Below are positions 37,655 to 46,977 of a stretch of DNA of 64,000 bases, in pieces. Source of the stretch: Leucobacter viscericola (lineage in GTDB: Bacteria > Actinomycetota > Actinomycetes > Actinomycetales > Microbacteriaceae); the NCBI RefSeq assembly GCF_011299575.1, contig NZ_CP049863.1, positions 372,001-436,000 on the forward strand, given 5' to 3'. Positions within the stretch are counted from its first letter, which is position 1. The number at the start of each line of letters is the position of its first letter. The position numbers were made by a program, and so were the translations under genes. Below the pieces are notes generated by a model. The model was not told where the DNA came from, ran no database searches, and worked only from the letters and a program-made list of their open reading frames with translations.

Positions 37655-38695
37655 CTAGGCGGCGCTGGTGGCCGTTACGACCCCCTTTGCTTCCGCTGCC
37701 CTGCGACGGAGCCGTCCCAGCGTGAGCAGAACGATGCCTGCCGCCGACCAGATCACAAGCGTCCACCACTGCGCAGACGTTGCTGCCTCAGGGAAGTAGC
37801 TCACACTGCGAAGCAGGGTCGAGGCAGCTCCCGGCACAAAACCCTGACCAATGTCGCCCCACGCTCCCGCAAGGAACTGGTGGGGCATGGTGGCGGCCGA
37901 GATTGGGTTGCCAACAAACAGGGTGAGGATCGCCCCAAGCACTGCGCCCCCGCGCCCCAGAAAGCTGTGCAGCCCAACGATGAGCGAGCCCGTGGCAAAC
38001 ATGGACAGGCCAATAACGAGGGCATTCAGTATGAAGCTGCCCTGCAGAACCCCGAACCAGGGCTGCAGGATTGCGGCGACAAGCAGCCCCGCACCAACCG
38101 CGTACACCGTGAGCGCGGTGAGTTTTCTCCACGAACCAACCACCAGGAACGAAACGAGCATGCCGCCGATGATGCCGCCGAGGGTGAGCGGGAACGAGGC
38201 AACCGCAAGCCCTGCACCATTGGGGTCGGTGTCAGCGAGCGGCACCACATCGGTCACGGCAACCTGAAGCTGGGATGGATCCCCACCCGCCGCTTTGACC
38301 TGCTGCGCCAGCATCTGCTGCAACTTAGCGCCAACGCCAGTGAGCTGCTGCGCCACGGCGGAGTTGGCCGCGGACGCAACGAGCACCTCAGGCTTTTGCC
38401 CCAGAACAATTGCGCCATAGGCCTCGCGTTTTTCAATCGCGCTGACAGCCTCGGCCCGATCCTTCGCCTCGGTGAACGCAAAAAGTCCGTCGCTCTGCGT
38501 ATCAAGCGCCTGCTCAACCGCAGCAGTTTGCTCCGACGGCCCCGCAATCACCAGCGGAAGATCGCGCGGCGACGAAGTCGCAACTGGCCAGAGAAATGCG
38601 AGCACGATCAGGCTCACAATAAGCGAACCGCCCAGCCCAAAAAGCACACCTTTGCCCCAGCGTGTGCGCGGGTCTGGGGAAACTGAGATTGACAT
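37655..38695 (-). CDS. multi-pass membrane protein, YhgE/Pip- or ABC-2-like
   Basis: A 346-residue protein with a membrane segment at about 20-40, an extracytoplasmic domain (about 41-165) with ALDTQSDGLFAF and AIEKREAYGAIVLGQ, and then five or six further segments to near residue 335, ending in RRRAAEAKG. The layout matches YhgE/Pip-like and ABC-2-type permeases, but no ATPase partner is adjacent. ATG 38695 has TTGGAGG 5 nt upstream. It is divergent from tetR and shares its operator region, so it is the likely target of that repressor, perhaps exporting or resisting a toxic compound (inference). Confidence 0.75.
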   Translation of the reverse strand: MSISVSPDPRTRWGKGVLFGLGGSLIVSLIVLAFLWPVATSSPRDLPLVIAGPSEQTAAVEQALDTQSDGLFAFTEAKDRAEAVSAIEKREAYGAIVLGQKPEVLVASAANSAVAQQLTGVGAKLQQMLAQQVKAAGGDPSQLQVAVTDVVPLADTDPNGAGLAVASFPLTLGGIIGGMLVSFLVVGSWRKLTALTVYAVGAGLLVAAILQPWFGVLQGSFILNALVIGLSMFATGSLIVGLHSFLGRGGAVLGAILTLFVGNPISAATMPHQFLAGAWGDIGQGFVPGAASTLLRSVSYFPEAATSAQWWTLVIWSAAGIVLLTLGRLRRRAAEAKGVVTATSAA

Positions 38696-38708
38696 GATGC
38701 CTCCAAAG

Positions 38709-38764
38709 AGAATACGTATTCTGTTTACCTTTTGAGTTCACTATACAGAACGAGTATTCTGTTT
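38709..38764. promoter_or_regulatory. twin operator between the membrane gene and tetR
   Basis: Site 1 is the perfect 14-bp palindrome AGAATACGTATTCT (38709-38722). Site 2, AGAACGAGTATTCT (38747-38760), keeps 11 of its 14 positions. Both continue as GTATTCTGTTT (38716-38726 and 38754-38764), giving an 11-bp direct repeat 38 bp apart. Site 2 covers the tetR -10 box and site 1 lies just upstream of the membrane gene ribosome site. Confidence 0.82.
38732..38760 (+). promoter_or_regulatory. leaderless promoter of tetR
   Basis: TTGAGT (38732-38737), a 17-bp spacer, and TATTCT (38755-38760), 7 nt before the ATG. This is the best -35/-10 pair among the leaderless starts in the window, and the -10 lies inside operator site 2. 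Confidence 0.72.
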
Positions 38765-38767
38765 GTC

Positions 38768-39358
38768 ATGCCCAAGGTTTCGGATGATTATCGCGAAGAG
38801 CGCCGCATGGAGATTGCGCTCGCGGCCCTTGCCGTTGCGAGGCGCCGCGGATTCACGAAGACAACCATGGCCGATGTGATCGCGGAACTCGATTCCTCGG
38901 CGGGTTCCGTGTATTCAAACTTCAAGAACAAGGCCGAGATGACACACTACGTAGCGGGAGTCATTCTCGAAGCCCGGGTGGCCGAGCTACAGGAAATAGC
39001 AGCGCTCGGTGGCACACCTGCTCCCCTGGATCTACTCGAGGCGATGCTCACGGGAGCGCTCAGCCAGAACGTGCTGTTCGATGTGGTGATGCAGATTTGG
39101 AGCGAATCGATTACGGAGCCAACACTCGGCGTGGTGATTCAAGATCTTCTCCTGCGAATGAGGCTGGCCATGCGAGAGGCCGTTCTACCCTGGGCACGAC
39201 TGCGCTCCACCTCCGAGGAGCAGGCCGAGAGCCTCGCGGATCGCAGCTCCTTTGTTATCGTGGCCCTGGCACAGGGATTCATTACCAACACTGCCCTGCA
39301 AGGCCCACTCTCCCCCACCGAATACGTGGCGGGGCTGCGCAGTTTTTACGACACGTAA
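38768..39358 (+). CDS. TetR-family transcriptional regulator
   Basis: A 196-residue regulator with an N-terminal helix-turn-helix at about 15-60 (RRGFTKTTMADVIAELDSSAGSVYSNFKNK, seen in pieces) and a variable ligand-binding domain. ATG 38768 is chosen because the family N-terminus starts here and the promoter lies 7 nt upstream without a ribosome site. It faces away from the membrane-protein gene and very likely represses both genes through the twin operator. The pair interrupts the otherwise common rpsT-lepA neighbourhood. Confidence 0.9.
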   Translation: MPKVSDDYREERRMEIALAALAVARRRGFTKTTMADVIAELDSSAGSVYSNFKNKAEMTHYVAGVILEARVAELQEIAALGGTPAPLDLLEAMLTGALSQNVLFDVVMQIWSESITEPTLGVVIQDLLLRMRLAMREAVLPWARLRSTSEEQAESLADRSSFVIVALAQGFITNTALQGPLSPTEYVAGLRSFYDT

Positions 39359-39415
39359 GCTTTACTACCTCTTGGCGCGCATGTGAGGCGAGAATCTGCT
39401 AAAGTTGACTCTTGG

Positions 39416-39448
39416 CTTGCGTGTGGATTACTCCACACAACCCGCAAG
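39416..39448 (+). promoter_or_regulatory. structured leader hairpin of rpsT
   Basis: CTTGCGTGTGG (39416-39426), loop ATTACT, CCACA (39433-39437), a 5-nt bulge, and CGCAAG (39443-39448) form an 11-bp stem with a one-sided bulge. It lies 65 nt before the rpsT start, beginning about 11 nt after a TAAAGT box (39400-39405). A stem of this kind before a ribosomal protein gene suggests autogenous control by S20, which is inferred. Confidence 0.6.
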
Positions 39449-39512
39449 GTGCCCTCTACCCGCCGCGCGGAACATCCCGTTAGATACGTACACTTTAAGG
39501 ACACAACCCAAC

Positions 39513-39773
39513 GTGGCAAATATCAAGTCGCAGATCAAGCGCATTAAGACCAACGAGAAGGCAACCGAGCGCAACCGCGCTTACAAGAGCGAGCTGCGCA
39601 CCGTCATCCGCGCCGTACGCGAGGCAATCACCGCTGGCGACAAGGCCACCGCTGAGGCCAAGCTGAAGGTTGCAACGCGCAAGCTCGACAAGGCCGTTTC
39701 AAAGGGTGTTATCCACAAGAATCAGGCTGCAAACCGCAAGTCGAAGATCGCTGCAAAGGTTGCTGCACTCTAA
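39513..39773 (+). CDS. rpsT: 30S ribosomal protein S20
   Basis: An 86-residue, very basic helical protein of the small subunit body. It begins [20 protein letters not shown] and ends [15 protein letters not shown], matching actinobacterial S20. GTG 39513 is preceded by AAGGA at about 11 nt, a long spacing. It is a plus-strand single gene with its own leader hairpin and strong terminator, between tetR and the opposing holA. Confidence 0.97.
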   Translation: MANIKSQIKRIKTNEKATERNRAYKSELRTVIRAVREAITAGDKATAEAKLKVATRKLDKAVSKGVIHKNQAANRKSKIAAKVAAL

Positions 39774-39794
39774 GCTTTGAGTTCATAGCTTTAC

Positions 39795-39826
39795 AAGGTC
39801 CCCTGCTCTTCGGAGCAGGGGACCTT
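39795..39826 (+). terminator. rho-independent terminator after rpsT
   Basis: A perfect 14-bp stem, AAGGTCCCCTGCTC (39795-39808) with GAGCAGGGGACCTT (39813-39826), closes on a TTCG tetraloop and is followed by TGTTTTGG. It lies 22 nt after the stop. Confidence 0.95.
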
Positions 39827-39873
39827 TGTTTTGGTCGCGCGTTTTGAGTTACCGGGTTACCGGTGGCCCAGAG

Positions 39874-40881
39874 TTACCGCTCTCGCCCTCTTCGGGCAAT
39901 AAACAGCAGGTACTTTTCAAGTGCGTACTCGGGGTCGCGGCTGCCGCCCTTTAGGAGCCACTCGGTCTCTGCCGCCATTTCGATACAGCGGGCGAGGTCT
40001 TCTTCGCGCCAGGCTCGAGCGTCTTTCACAGCGCGATCCGCCTGCCAGGGCGCCATGCCAAGGTCTTTGGCGAGTTGACCGCCACTGCCAGTGGCACCGT
40101 AGGCGCGGGCGATCCCGCGCATTTTGAAGTTGAGTGCGGCGAGCATTGGGATTGGATCGGTTCCCGTCGAAAAAGCTTGCCGCAGCAGCACCAGTGCGTC
40201 CGCGGCCCGACCAGCCGTTGCCGCGTCTGCCACCTTGAAGGCGTTTGTTTCGACACGACCCTCGGTGGCCCGGTTGACATCGTCTTCATCGATTCGTGTG
40301 CCCACGTCTGACACCAGTTGCTCGCAGGCTCCAGCGAGCTCTCCGAGGCCACCCGAATAGGCAGCTACCAGCATCCGAGCTGCGTTCGGGCTAATCTGGG
40401 CGCCGAGCCGGCGGAACTCGCTCTGTACAAACGTCAGGCGATCCTGATCTTTCTTTACCTCAGCGCAGACAAATTCAACACCGTTGCCACCACGAATGAG
40501 ATCGAGCAGGGCTTTCCCTCGCACACCCCCGCCGTGCCGCAGCACGAGGGTTGTGTCTTCGGCGGGCTGCGTGACGTACTTTTTTGCGTCTTCTAGGAAG
40601 GCATCTGAGCATTTCTCGACGCTATCCACACGAATGAGCCGCGGCTCCGCAAAAAGCGAGGGACTCGCGAAGGTGAATAGCTCACCGGCGTTGTAAGAGG
40701 CCGCATCGATATCGTGCACCTCAAGATCGGCCCGCTCTTGTTTGAGGGCCTCGCGAATCATTTGTCCGGCGCGATCGGCGAGAAACCCCTCTGGCCCGGA
40801 GATCAGGACCACAGGTGCCGGCTGAGCCTCGGTCCAGCTCAGCTGAGGAATCTTCGTTTTGGTGCTTCGTGCAGTTGCCAC
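39874..40881 (-). CDS. holA: DNA polymerase III subunit delta
   Basis: Clamp-loader subunit that opens the beta sliding clamp. The 335 residues start with VVLISGPEGFLADRA and show TFASPSLFAEPRLIRVDSVEK, LRHGGGVRGKALLD and a C-terminal helical collar region, all in HolA order. The GTG has AGGG about 8 nt upstream and lies 10 nt after the comEC stop. holA after comEC is the usual arrangement in firmicutes and actinobacteria. Confidence 0.94.
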   Translation of the reverse strand: MATARSTKTKIPQLSWTEAQPAPVVLISGPEGFLADRAGQMIREALKQERADLEVHDIDAASYNAGELFTFASPSLFAEPRLIRVDSVEKCSDAFLEDAKKYVTQPAEDTTLVLRHGGGVRGKALLDLIRGGNGVEFVCAEVKKDQDRLTFVQSEFRRLGAQISPNAARMLVAAYSGGLGELAGACEQLVSDVGTRIDEDDVNRATEGRVETNAFKVADAATAGRAADALVLLRQAFSTGTDPIPMLAALNFKMRGIARAYGATGSGGQLAKDLGMAPWQADRAVKDARAWREEDLARCIEMAAETEWLLKGGSRDPEYALEKYLLFIARRGRER

Positions 40882-40890
40882 GCATTAACC

Positions 40891-43371
40891 CTACTGCTCA
40901 CCTCCGACATCGGCAGGCGCCCGCACGCTCCAGGCGCGAATGTTTCCGTGTTTCCCGCTGAGAGCGATCGAACCAAGCTGGTCTGTGCGCAGTGCCGTCG
41001 TGCCCGCGCGCCGCAGCGCACCGAGAGCCGCATCGGTGGGGTGGCCATAGCGGTTCTTCTCCCCCACCGAAATGAGCCCGATCATCGCGCTAGCCGCCGC
41101 GACGAGTCGGGGGTCCTGGTCGCGAGACCCGTGGTGAGCTACCTTAATGACGTCCACCTTGAGATCATCTCCGTTGGCGAGCAACTTACGGTGCTCTTGC
41201 TCACCCGTATCGCCCAGCAAGAGCGCCGAGATAGCCCCTGTGTCGACACGCATCACGATGCTCGCCGCATTTGTGCTCGCTGGGATCAGGTTCTGTTGCG
41301 GAGAGAGCACCTCCCAAGCTCCTCCCCCGATTTCTCCCGTTTGCCCTGCGCCAACTACACGGTATGAGACACCAGCTCGTTCGAGATCCTGCAAAACCGC
41401 ACGGCTTTCGCGACCATCGACACTCTGGCTCTTGTCACCGTTCCCAACGCTCGGTGGTGACACGAGTGCGGCATCGACCCGATCAATGACCACGCCTAAT
41501 GCCCCGATGTGATCTGCGTCGTCGTGGGTGAGTACTAGGAGGCTGATTCGTTGCACACCAAAGAGGGCGAGACACTCTTGAAGGAGTTCTGGCTCGTTGC
41601 CCGTGTCTACGAGGATGGTGCTGCCGCTGGTCCTCGGATCCCGCAGCAAGATCGCGTCGCCCTGGCCGACGTCACAGGCAACGATGGCCCAGTCGCTTGG
41701 AGCACTCGCGCGCTGCGCCAGTGGCGCTACGAGAGTCGGTCCGAGAAATACCCCACTCGCCCCGCACAGCAAAACGGCGACTCCGAGCCTCACCCCTCGG
41801 GGAACACTTGGACTTCTGTGCCAGGGAGATCTCGGTGTTGAGCGAGCTCCCCACGGCCACTTCAGCCGCCCTGTGTGGAGAGCCCAGGCCAGCACGGGAA
41901 TCGCTTGCACAACGGTGAGCAGCGCGGCTCCCGACCAGCCCTCGGGCCATGGCCACCGCGCCATCGGCAGGCCCGCACAGATTTCAGCCGTCGCCGCCAC
42001 CCATCGTGCAGACACGGCCCCCACCTGCATCAGCATCATCCCCAGTGGCTCAGAGACCGGAAGCACCAGCATCGCGAGCAAACCGATCCCTGTGCCAAGC
42101 GGCGCGGCGGGCGCAGCGATGACGTTCGCCAGGACGCCCGCTACCGGGAGCCCCGGTTGTAGAAGTAGAAGGAACGGTCCACAGGCTATTTGCGCGGCCA
42201 AGGCCATCGCTAGTGGAAGCGCGAGGGGGCGCGGTATCCGCAGCACCCGGTTGAGTCCCCCGCAAAGCGTCGGTACCGCGACCAAAATGCCGCCCGTTGC
42301 AACAACCGAAAGTGCGAAACCGGGCTGTAGCGCTTGCCAAGGATCTATCGCGAGCAGCAACAATATCGCGACTCCCAGACTCGGCAGGGCGTGTGAGCGC
42401 TTACCCCCGTAACCAGAGATCAGCACCACGGCCGCCATGACTGCCGCACGCTGCACACTCGGATCTGGCCCAACCACAAACACAAACCCTGTCAACGCCA
42501 CGGCCGCCAGCAGAAGCCTGACCCGCCTTCCCGCACCCAGCATTGAACTGAGCCAAAGAACCGAACTCGTCGCCAACGCACAGTTGGACCCGGAAACCGC
42601 GGTCAAATGGGTGAGCGAACTTTCAAGCATGTTGTCCTGAAGGTCTTCCCCGACAAGGGATGTGTCACCCACCGCAAACCCCGGCAGCAGTTCCGCACCC
42701 TCAATCCGCAACGTTGCGTCGCGAAGCCTCAAACGCAGCGCGCTCGCCACCCTTCCTGCGTGCTCGGCAATTGAAACCTTCGCCGGGGCAACCGACCTTG
42801 CGCCCGAGGTATCACTCACAGTGACGCCGTATGCTGCTGAAGAACCCGCGTCCAGCAGCTCTGGTCGACCTGTCAGTTCAAGGGTCGCCCCCGGAACCCA
42901 GCGCTCGTCTGCCTTGCCTTCGAGCCACAGCAGCACCGGAATGCCGCCCCTCCCGGCGTGCAGGGTCGCACGAACCCAGAATCGATCACCAAACCCCTTT
43001 GAAGCGTCAGCCGCAAAGCTCACAACGGTAACGCGCATCTCAAGCTGTTTACTCTGTTCGGCGGCGGTCACCACGGCCGGATCGGCTCGGCGCCACTCAC
43101 CAGTGTCGATTTGGGACCCCAGCACGACCAGCGTTGCACAGGCCACCGCAATCAAACTCCACTGCGTGCCCCAGCCTCGTCTATACGCACGATTACGTTT
43201 CCGGGATCGAAGGCTACGCATCGCGGCTAGCCCCGCGGCACACCCCAGCGCCAGAGACATGATCCAGATCCAGCGCCCGGTTCCCGGGGTGGTCACGGCC
43301 CAAGCGGCCACAGCCCAGCCGATGAGTGCGGGCACAAGGAGCCGCCAGAGCCCGGGCGGCGGCAGGCTCAC
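40891..43371 (-). CDS. comEC: ComEC/Rec2-family DNA internalisation protein
   Basis: Membrane channel for uptake of single-stranded DNA in competent bacteria. The 826 residues have several N-terminal membrane segments and an OB-like extracytoplasmic part, the Competence core with LTHLTAVSGSNCAL (about 280) and more segments, and a C-terminal metallo-beta-lactamase-like domain with CDVGQGDAILL, LTHDDADHIG and VAHHGSRDQ, so the metal ligands look intact. GTG 43371 overlaps the comEA stop as GTGA. Natural competence in this organism is not shown by the window; no pilus genes are near. Confidence 0.93.
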   Translation of the reverse strand: MSLPPPGLWRLLVPALIGWAVAAWAVTTPGTGRWIWIMSLALGCAAGLAAMRSLRSRKRNRAYRRGWGTQWSLIAVACATLVVLGSQIDTGEWRRADPAVVTAAEQSKQLEMRVTVVSFAADASKGFGDRFWVRATLHAGRGGIPVLLWLEGKADERWVPGATLELTGRPELLDAGSSAAYGVTVSDTSGARSVAPAKVSIAEHAGRVASALRLRLRDATLRIEGAELLPGFAVGDTSLVGEDLQDNMLESSLTHLTAVSGSNCALATSSVLWLSSMLGAGRRVRLLLAAVALTGFVFVVGPDPSVQRAAVMAAVVLISGYGGKRSHALPSLGVAILLLLAIDPWQALQPGFALSVVATGGILVAVPTLCGGLNRVLRIPRPLALPLAMALAAQIACGPFLLLLQPGLPVAGVLANVIAAPAAPLGTGIGLLAMLVLPVSEPLGMMLMQVGAVSARWVAATAEICAGLPMARWPWPEGWSGAALLTVVQAIPVLAWALHTGRLKWPWGARSTPRSPWHRSPSVPRGVRLGVAVLLCGASGVFLGPTLVAPLAQRASAPSDWAIVACDVGQGDAILLRDPRTSGSTILVDTGNEPELLQECLALFGVQRISLLVLTHDDADHIGALGVVIDRVDAALVSPPSVGNGDKSQSVDGRESRAVLQDLERAGVSYRVVGAGQTGEIGGGAWEVLSPQQNLIPASTNAASIVMRVDTGAISALLLGDTGEQEHRKLLANGDDLKVDVIKVAHHGSRDQDPRLVAAASAMIGLISVGEKNRYGHPTDAALGALRRAGTTALRTDQLGSIALSGKHGNIRAWSVRAPADVGGEQ

Positions 43372-44267
43372 ACTGTCACCCGCTCGCGAAGACCCTCGAA
43401 GGTTTTCGCTCCGACACCCGACACCTCCATGAGCTGATCGATCGTTGCGAAGGCTCCGTTTGCCTGCCGCCAATCAAGAATTCGCTGCGCCAAAGACGGC
43501 CCAATGCGTGGGAGGGTTTCCAGAAGCGCAGCATCGGCCGTATTGAGGTTAACGAGGGAGCCAGATGGGCCCTGGCTCGCCCCTTCTGAGGTGCTCTGCA
43601 CTGCGGAAGGAGAAGTTTGTATGCCTGCCGCCACCTGCTCGGCGTTGGGCACAACTATCTGCTCGCCATCGGAGGTGACTCTGGCAAGGTTTACCGCGTC
43701 CAAAACAGCAGCAGGTGTCGCGCCACCAGCCGCCGTCACTGCCTCGGCCACACGAGTTCCTGGCGCCAGCTCCACTAACCCCGGCTTTGCCACCTCCCCG
43801 ACGACGTGAACGAAGATCTTGGCGGGTGTTGGTTGTGAGGCGGGTGTATCCGCTGGTGAGGCAGCGCGGGTGCCGCTCGGCATGTGCGCGGGCGAATCAC
43901 TCGTATCACCCGCACTTTTTCCGTCTTCACTCAGGGCCGATGCTGCCGGAGTATCGATTGCAGCACCGCTTTGCAGCACCGTCATGATGATCGCGATGAT
44001 AACGGCCACCACAAACACCGCGGCGCCAGCAAAGGCCGGCACGGACACCGCCTTTATGATCCGTTGCCGCAGTGTGACCTCTGGGTGCCATTCAAGAGGT
44101 TCCGCCGGCGCTGGCTCTGAACTCGCTTTCTGAGCCGCCGAGCGAGCACGCCAAGAACCGCTGTTGAGCAACGATTCTGAGGTCAGCGTGGCATGCCGAG
44201 AGGGCCCAGAAATGAGCGCATCAAATTCTGATTCCGGGATGGACTGGTCGTCTGTGATGGGGAGCAT
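43368..44267 (-). CDS. comEA: ComEA-type DNA-binding protein with SLBB and HhH domains
   Basis: Membrane-anchored DNA receptor of the competence machinery. The 299-residue product has a cytoplasmic N-terminus (about 70 residues), a membrane segment near 78-98, a Pro/Ser/Ala linker, an SLBB domain (VHVVGEVAKPGLVELAPG) and a C-terminal helix-hairpin-helix pair (VNLNTADAALLETLPRIG, then VSGVGAKTFEGLRE). ATG 44267 is preferred because TAGCGT lies 6 nt upstream; the ATG at 44273 is 2 codons earlier and would leave the -10 box no room. It overlaps comEC. Confidence 0.92.
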   Translation of the reverse strand: MLPITDDQSIPESEFDALISGPSRHATLTSESLLNSGSWRARSAAQKASSEPAPAEPLEWHPEVTLRQRIIKAVSVPAFAGAAVFVVAVIIAIIMTVLQSGAAIDTPAASALSEDGKSAGDTSDSPAHMPSGTRAASPADTPASQPTPAKIFVHVVGEVAKPGLVELAPGTRVAEAVTAAGGATPAAVLDAVNLARVTSDGEQIVVPNAEQVAAGIQTSPSAVQSTSEGASQGPSGSLVNLNTADAALLETLPRIGPSLAQRILDWRQANGAFATIDQLMEVSGVGAKTFEGLRERVTV

Positions 44268-44273
44268 GCACAT

Positions 44274-44279
44274 ACGCTA
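44274..44279 (-). promoter_or_regulatory. possible leaderless -10 box of comEA
   Basis: TAGCGT on the minus strand, 6 nt before ATG 44267. No -35 is seen; confidence is low because a second ATG lies between the box and the proposed start. Confidence 0.35.
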
Positions 44280-44369
44280 AGTCGCACGCGCAGGCCCCCG
44301 CCCACAATTCCGGTGAATGTGAATAAGTCAGACAGCTCTAGGCAAAATTGGCTCGTTGTGAGCGAATCG

Positions 44370-46892
44370 TTAGGCCGGCTTTGTCGCGATGCTCACGATC
44401 TTGGGTAGTCGAACGATCACGTTGACAACCTGGCGATCGCCGATCGAGCGCTGCACCGCCTGCGAGGCGCGCGCAGCAGCTTCGGCTTCTGCCTCGGTTA
44501 CGGAGGCGGAAAGCGTGAGCCGATCCCGAACCTTGCCATCGACCTGCACAACCATCGTGACCTCGTCCTCGACCAGCAGGGAGGGATCAGCGACAGGCCA
44601 CTCAACCAGTGAGACCGTCGGCTCGTAGCCGAGCTTTGACCACATGTCTTCAGCAGCATACGGGGCGAACAGCGAGAGGATCACGGCGATCGCCTCGGCC
44701 GATTCGCGAACTGCGGGGTCCGCCGCCCCGGCACCAGAGTCGATCGTCTTGCGTGTGACGTTCACCTGATCCATCAGGCGAGCAACCACCACGTTGAACT
44801 TGTAAGACTCGATGAGCCCCGGTGCATCCGCAAGCAGGTGATGCGTGTGTTTGCGCAGCGACTTATCACCGTCGGCGAACGAGGCGCCCTTCGCGGCCCC
44901 CGAAGCCTCAACGTCGTCAGCAATGCGCCACGCACGCGCCAAGAACTTCGCCGAGCCCTGCACCGACACATCTGCCCAGTCAATGTCATCCTCTGGCGGC
45001 CCCGCAAACGCCAGTGTCACGCGCAGCGCGTCGGCACCATGTGCCTCAAGCTCCGAGGCAAACTCGACGAGGTTGCCCTTCGACTTCGACATCTTCGCAC
45101 CGTCGAGCAGCACCATGCCCTGGTTCAGCATCTCCATGAAAGGCTCTTCGAAATCGATGTAGCCAAGGTCGTGCATCACCTTCGTGATGAACCGCGAGTA
45201 GAGCAGGTGCAGGATCGCGTGCTCGACGCCGCCCACGTACTGGTCAACGGGCGCCCACTTCTTGGCGGCGGCAGGATCGAAGGCCTGTGTATCGTCGTTC
45301 GCGGAAAGGAACCGGAAGAAGTACCACGAGCTATCCACGAACGTGTCCATGGTGTCGGGGTCGCGACGCAGCTCGGCGCCGGTCTCAGGATCAACCACGG
45401 TCGACCACGCCTCGGCACCACCAAGGGGCGAAGTGCCCTTTGGTTTCAGGTCAAGCCCCTCAGTCGATGGCAAAACGACAGGCAATGCGGCTTCCGACAC
45501 CGGCTGCATCGAACCGTCCTCAGCGTGCAGGATCGGGATCGGCGTGCCCCAGTAACGCTGGCGTGAGATCAGCCAGTCACGCAAACGGTAGGTCGTCGCA
45601 GCTCGTCCTGTTCCACGGTCTTCGAGCACCTCGACGGCACGCGCAATCGCAGCCTGCTTGCCGAGCCCATCAAGCTCACCAGAGTTCACAAGAGTGCCGT
45701 CACCGGTCGTGGCAACACCGCTCGTTGCGGGATCGGGCAGCGACACACCATCCTCATCAAGCACGTCGACAACCACTCGCACTGCGAGCCCGAACTTCAG
45801 CGCGAAATCAAGGTCACGCTGGTCGTGCGCGGGCACAGCCATAATCGCGCCGTGACCATAATCCGCGAGCACATAGTCAGATGCCCAAACGGGAATACGC
45901 TCGCCATTCACCGGGTTCACGGCGAAGTGGTCAAGGAACACACCGGTCTTCTCGCGGTCAGCGTTCTGCCGCTCGATCTCAGTCTGCTTCTGGGTTTGCT
46001 CCAGGTAAGCCTGGAACTGCATGCGCACCTCAGCCGAGGCGCCGGAGGCCAGCTCGGCCGCCAAATCAGAGTCGGGTGCGACCACCATAAAGGTCGCGCC
46101 GTGCAGTGTGTCGGGGCGCGTGGTGAAAACGGGCACCTTTGCGTCGCGGCCCTCGATCTCAAACTCGACCTCGGCACCGCGTGAGCGCCCGATCCAGTTG
46201 CGCTGCATGTTCAGCACCTTGGTGGGCCACTTGCCCTCAAGCTGATCGAGGTCGTCGAGCAGGCGATCCGCGTAGTCGGTGATGCGGAAGTACCACTGGG
46301 TCAACTTCTTCTTCACGACCATCGCACCCGAGCGCTCGGAGGTGCCGTCTGCAAGAACCTGCTCGTTCGCGAGCACAGTCTGATCTACCGGGTCCCAGTT
46401 CACCCAGCTGGCCTTGCGGTACGCGAGGCCCTTTTCGTACATCTTCAGGAAGATCCACTGGTTCCACTTGTAGTACTCGGGGTCGCTCGTGTGCAATACA
46501 CGGCTCCAGTCGAAGGAGGGTGCGTAGACACGGAACGATGCCTTCTGCTGTGCAATATTCGCGTAGGTCCACTCGCGAGGATCGACGCCGCGCTTAATAG
46601 CCGCGTTCTCCGCCGGCAACCCAAACGAGTCCCATCCGATCGGGTGCAGCACGTCGTATCCACGGCCGCGCCAGTAACGAGCGAGCACGTCGCCGAAACA
46701 GAAAGCCTCCGCGTGTCCCATGTGCAAGTCGCCCGAGGGGTAGGGGAACATGTCGAGAACGTACTTCGTCGGCTTAGCCGAGTCGGCATCACTCACCTCA
46801 AACGGCTTCATCTGATCCCAGACGGGAAGCCAACGATCCTGAATCGCCTGAAAGTCGTAGCCCTCGGACTCGCGTCCCTGCTGCTCAGTCAC
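44370..46892 (-). CDS. leuS: leucine--tRNA ligase
   Basis: Charges tRNA-Leu and edits near-cognate residues. The 840-residue class I enzyme shows the HIGH motif as [15 protein letters not shown] (about 50-65), the CP1 editing domain ([18 protein letters not shown]), KMSKSKGN near residue 600 and a C-terminal anticodon-binding region. GTG 46892 is chosen because GAGG lies 5 nt upstream; another GTG two codons earlier is too close to it. No T-box is seen upstream. It precedes comEA on the same strand, separated by 102 nt. Confidence 0.97.
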   Translation of the reverse strand: MTEQQGRESEGYDFQAIQDRWLPVWDQMKPFEVSDADSAKPTKYVLDMFPYPSGDLHMGHAEAFCFGDVLARYWRGRGYDVLHPIGWDSFGLPAENAAIKRGVDPREWTYANIAQQKASFRVYAPSFDWSRVLHTSDPEYYKWNQWIFLKMYEKGLAYRKASWVNWDPVDQTVLANEQVLADGTSERSGAMVVKKKLTQWYFRITDYADRLLDDLDQLEGKWPTKVLNMQRNWIGRSRGAEVEFEIEGRDAKVPVFTTRPDTLHGATFMVVAPDSDLAAELASGASAEVRMQFQAYLEQTQKQTEIERQNADREKTGVFLDHFAVNPVNGERIPVWASDYVLADYGHGAIMAVPAHDQRDLDFALKFGLAVRVVVDVLDEDGVSLPDPATSGVATTGDGTLVNSGELDGLGKQAAIARAVEVLEDRGTGRAATTYRLRDWLISRQRYWGTPIPILHAEDGSMQPVSEAALPVVLPSTEGLDLKPKGTSPLGGAEAWSTVVDPETGAELRRDPDTMDTFVDSSWYFFRFLSANDDTQAFDPAAAKKWAPVDQYVGGVEHAILHLLYSRFITKVMHDLGYIDFEEPFMEMLNQGMVLLDGAKMSKSKGNLVEFASELEAHGADALRVTLAFAGPPEDDIDWADVSVQGSAKFLARAWRIADDVEASGAAKGASFADGDKSLRKHTHHLLADAPGLIESYKFNVVVARLMDQVNVTRKTIDSGAGAADPAVRESAEAIAVILSLFAPYAAEDMWSKLGYEPTVSLVEWPVADPSLLVEDEVTMVVQVDGKVRDRLTLSASVTEAEAEAAARASQAVQRSIGDRQVVNVIVRLPKIVSIATKPA

Positions 46893-46977
46893 ACACACCT
46901 CATTTTGGTTCGGGATCGCGCCGCTCTAGCGGACACGCACACATCCCTCAAGAATACAGTGCTGAGTTGCCCGGCGC

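Noticed and set aside
40891..44267. Evidence for a working natural competence system.
   Set aside because: comEA and comEC are present, but they occur widely in non-competent actinobacteria and no uptake pilus genes are in the window.
46893..46977. Possible T-box before leuS.
   Set aside because: The 85-nt gap has no T-box core and leuS has an ordinary ribosome site.
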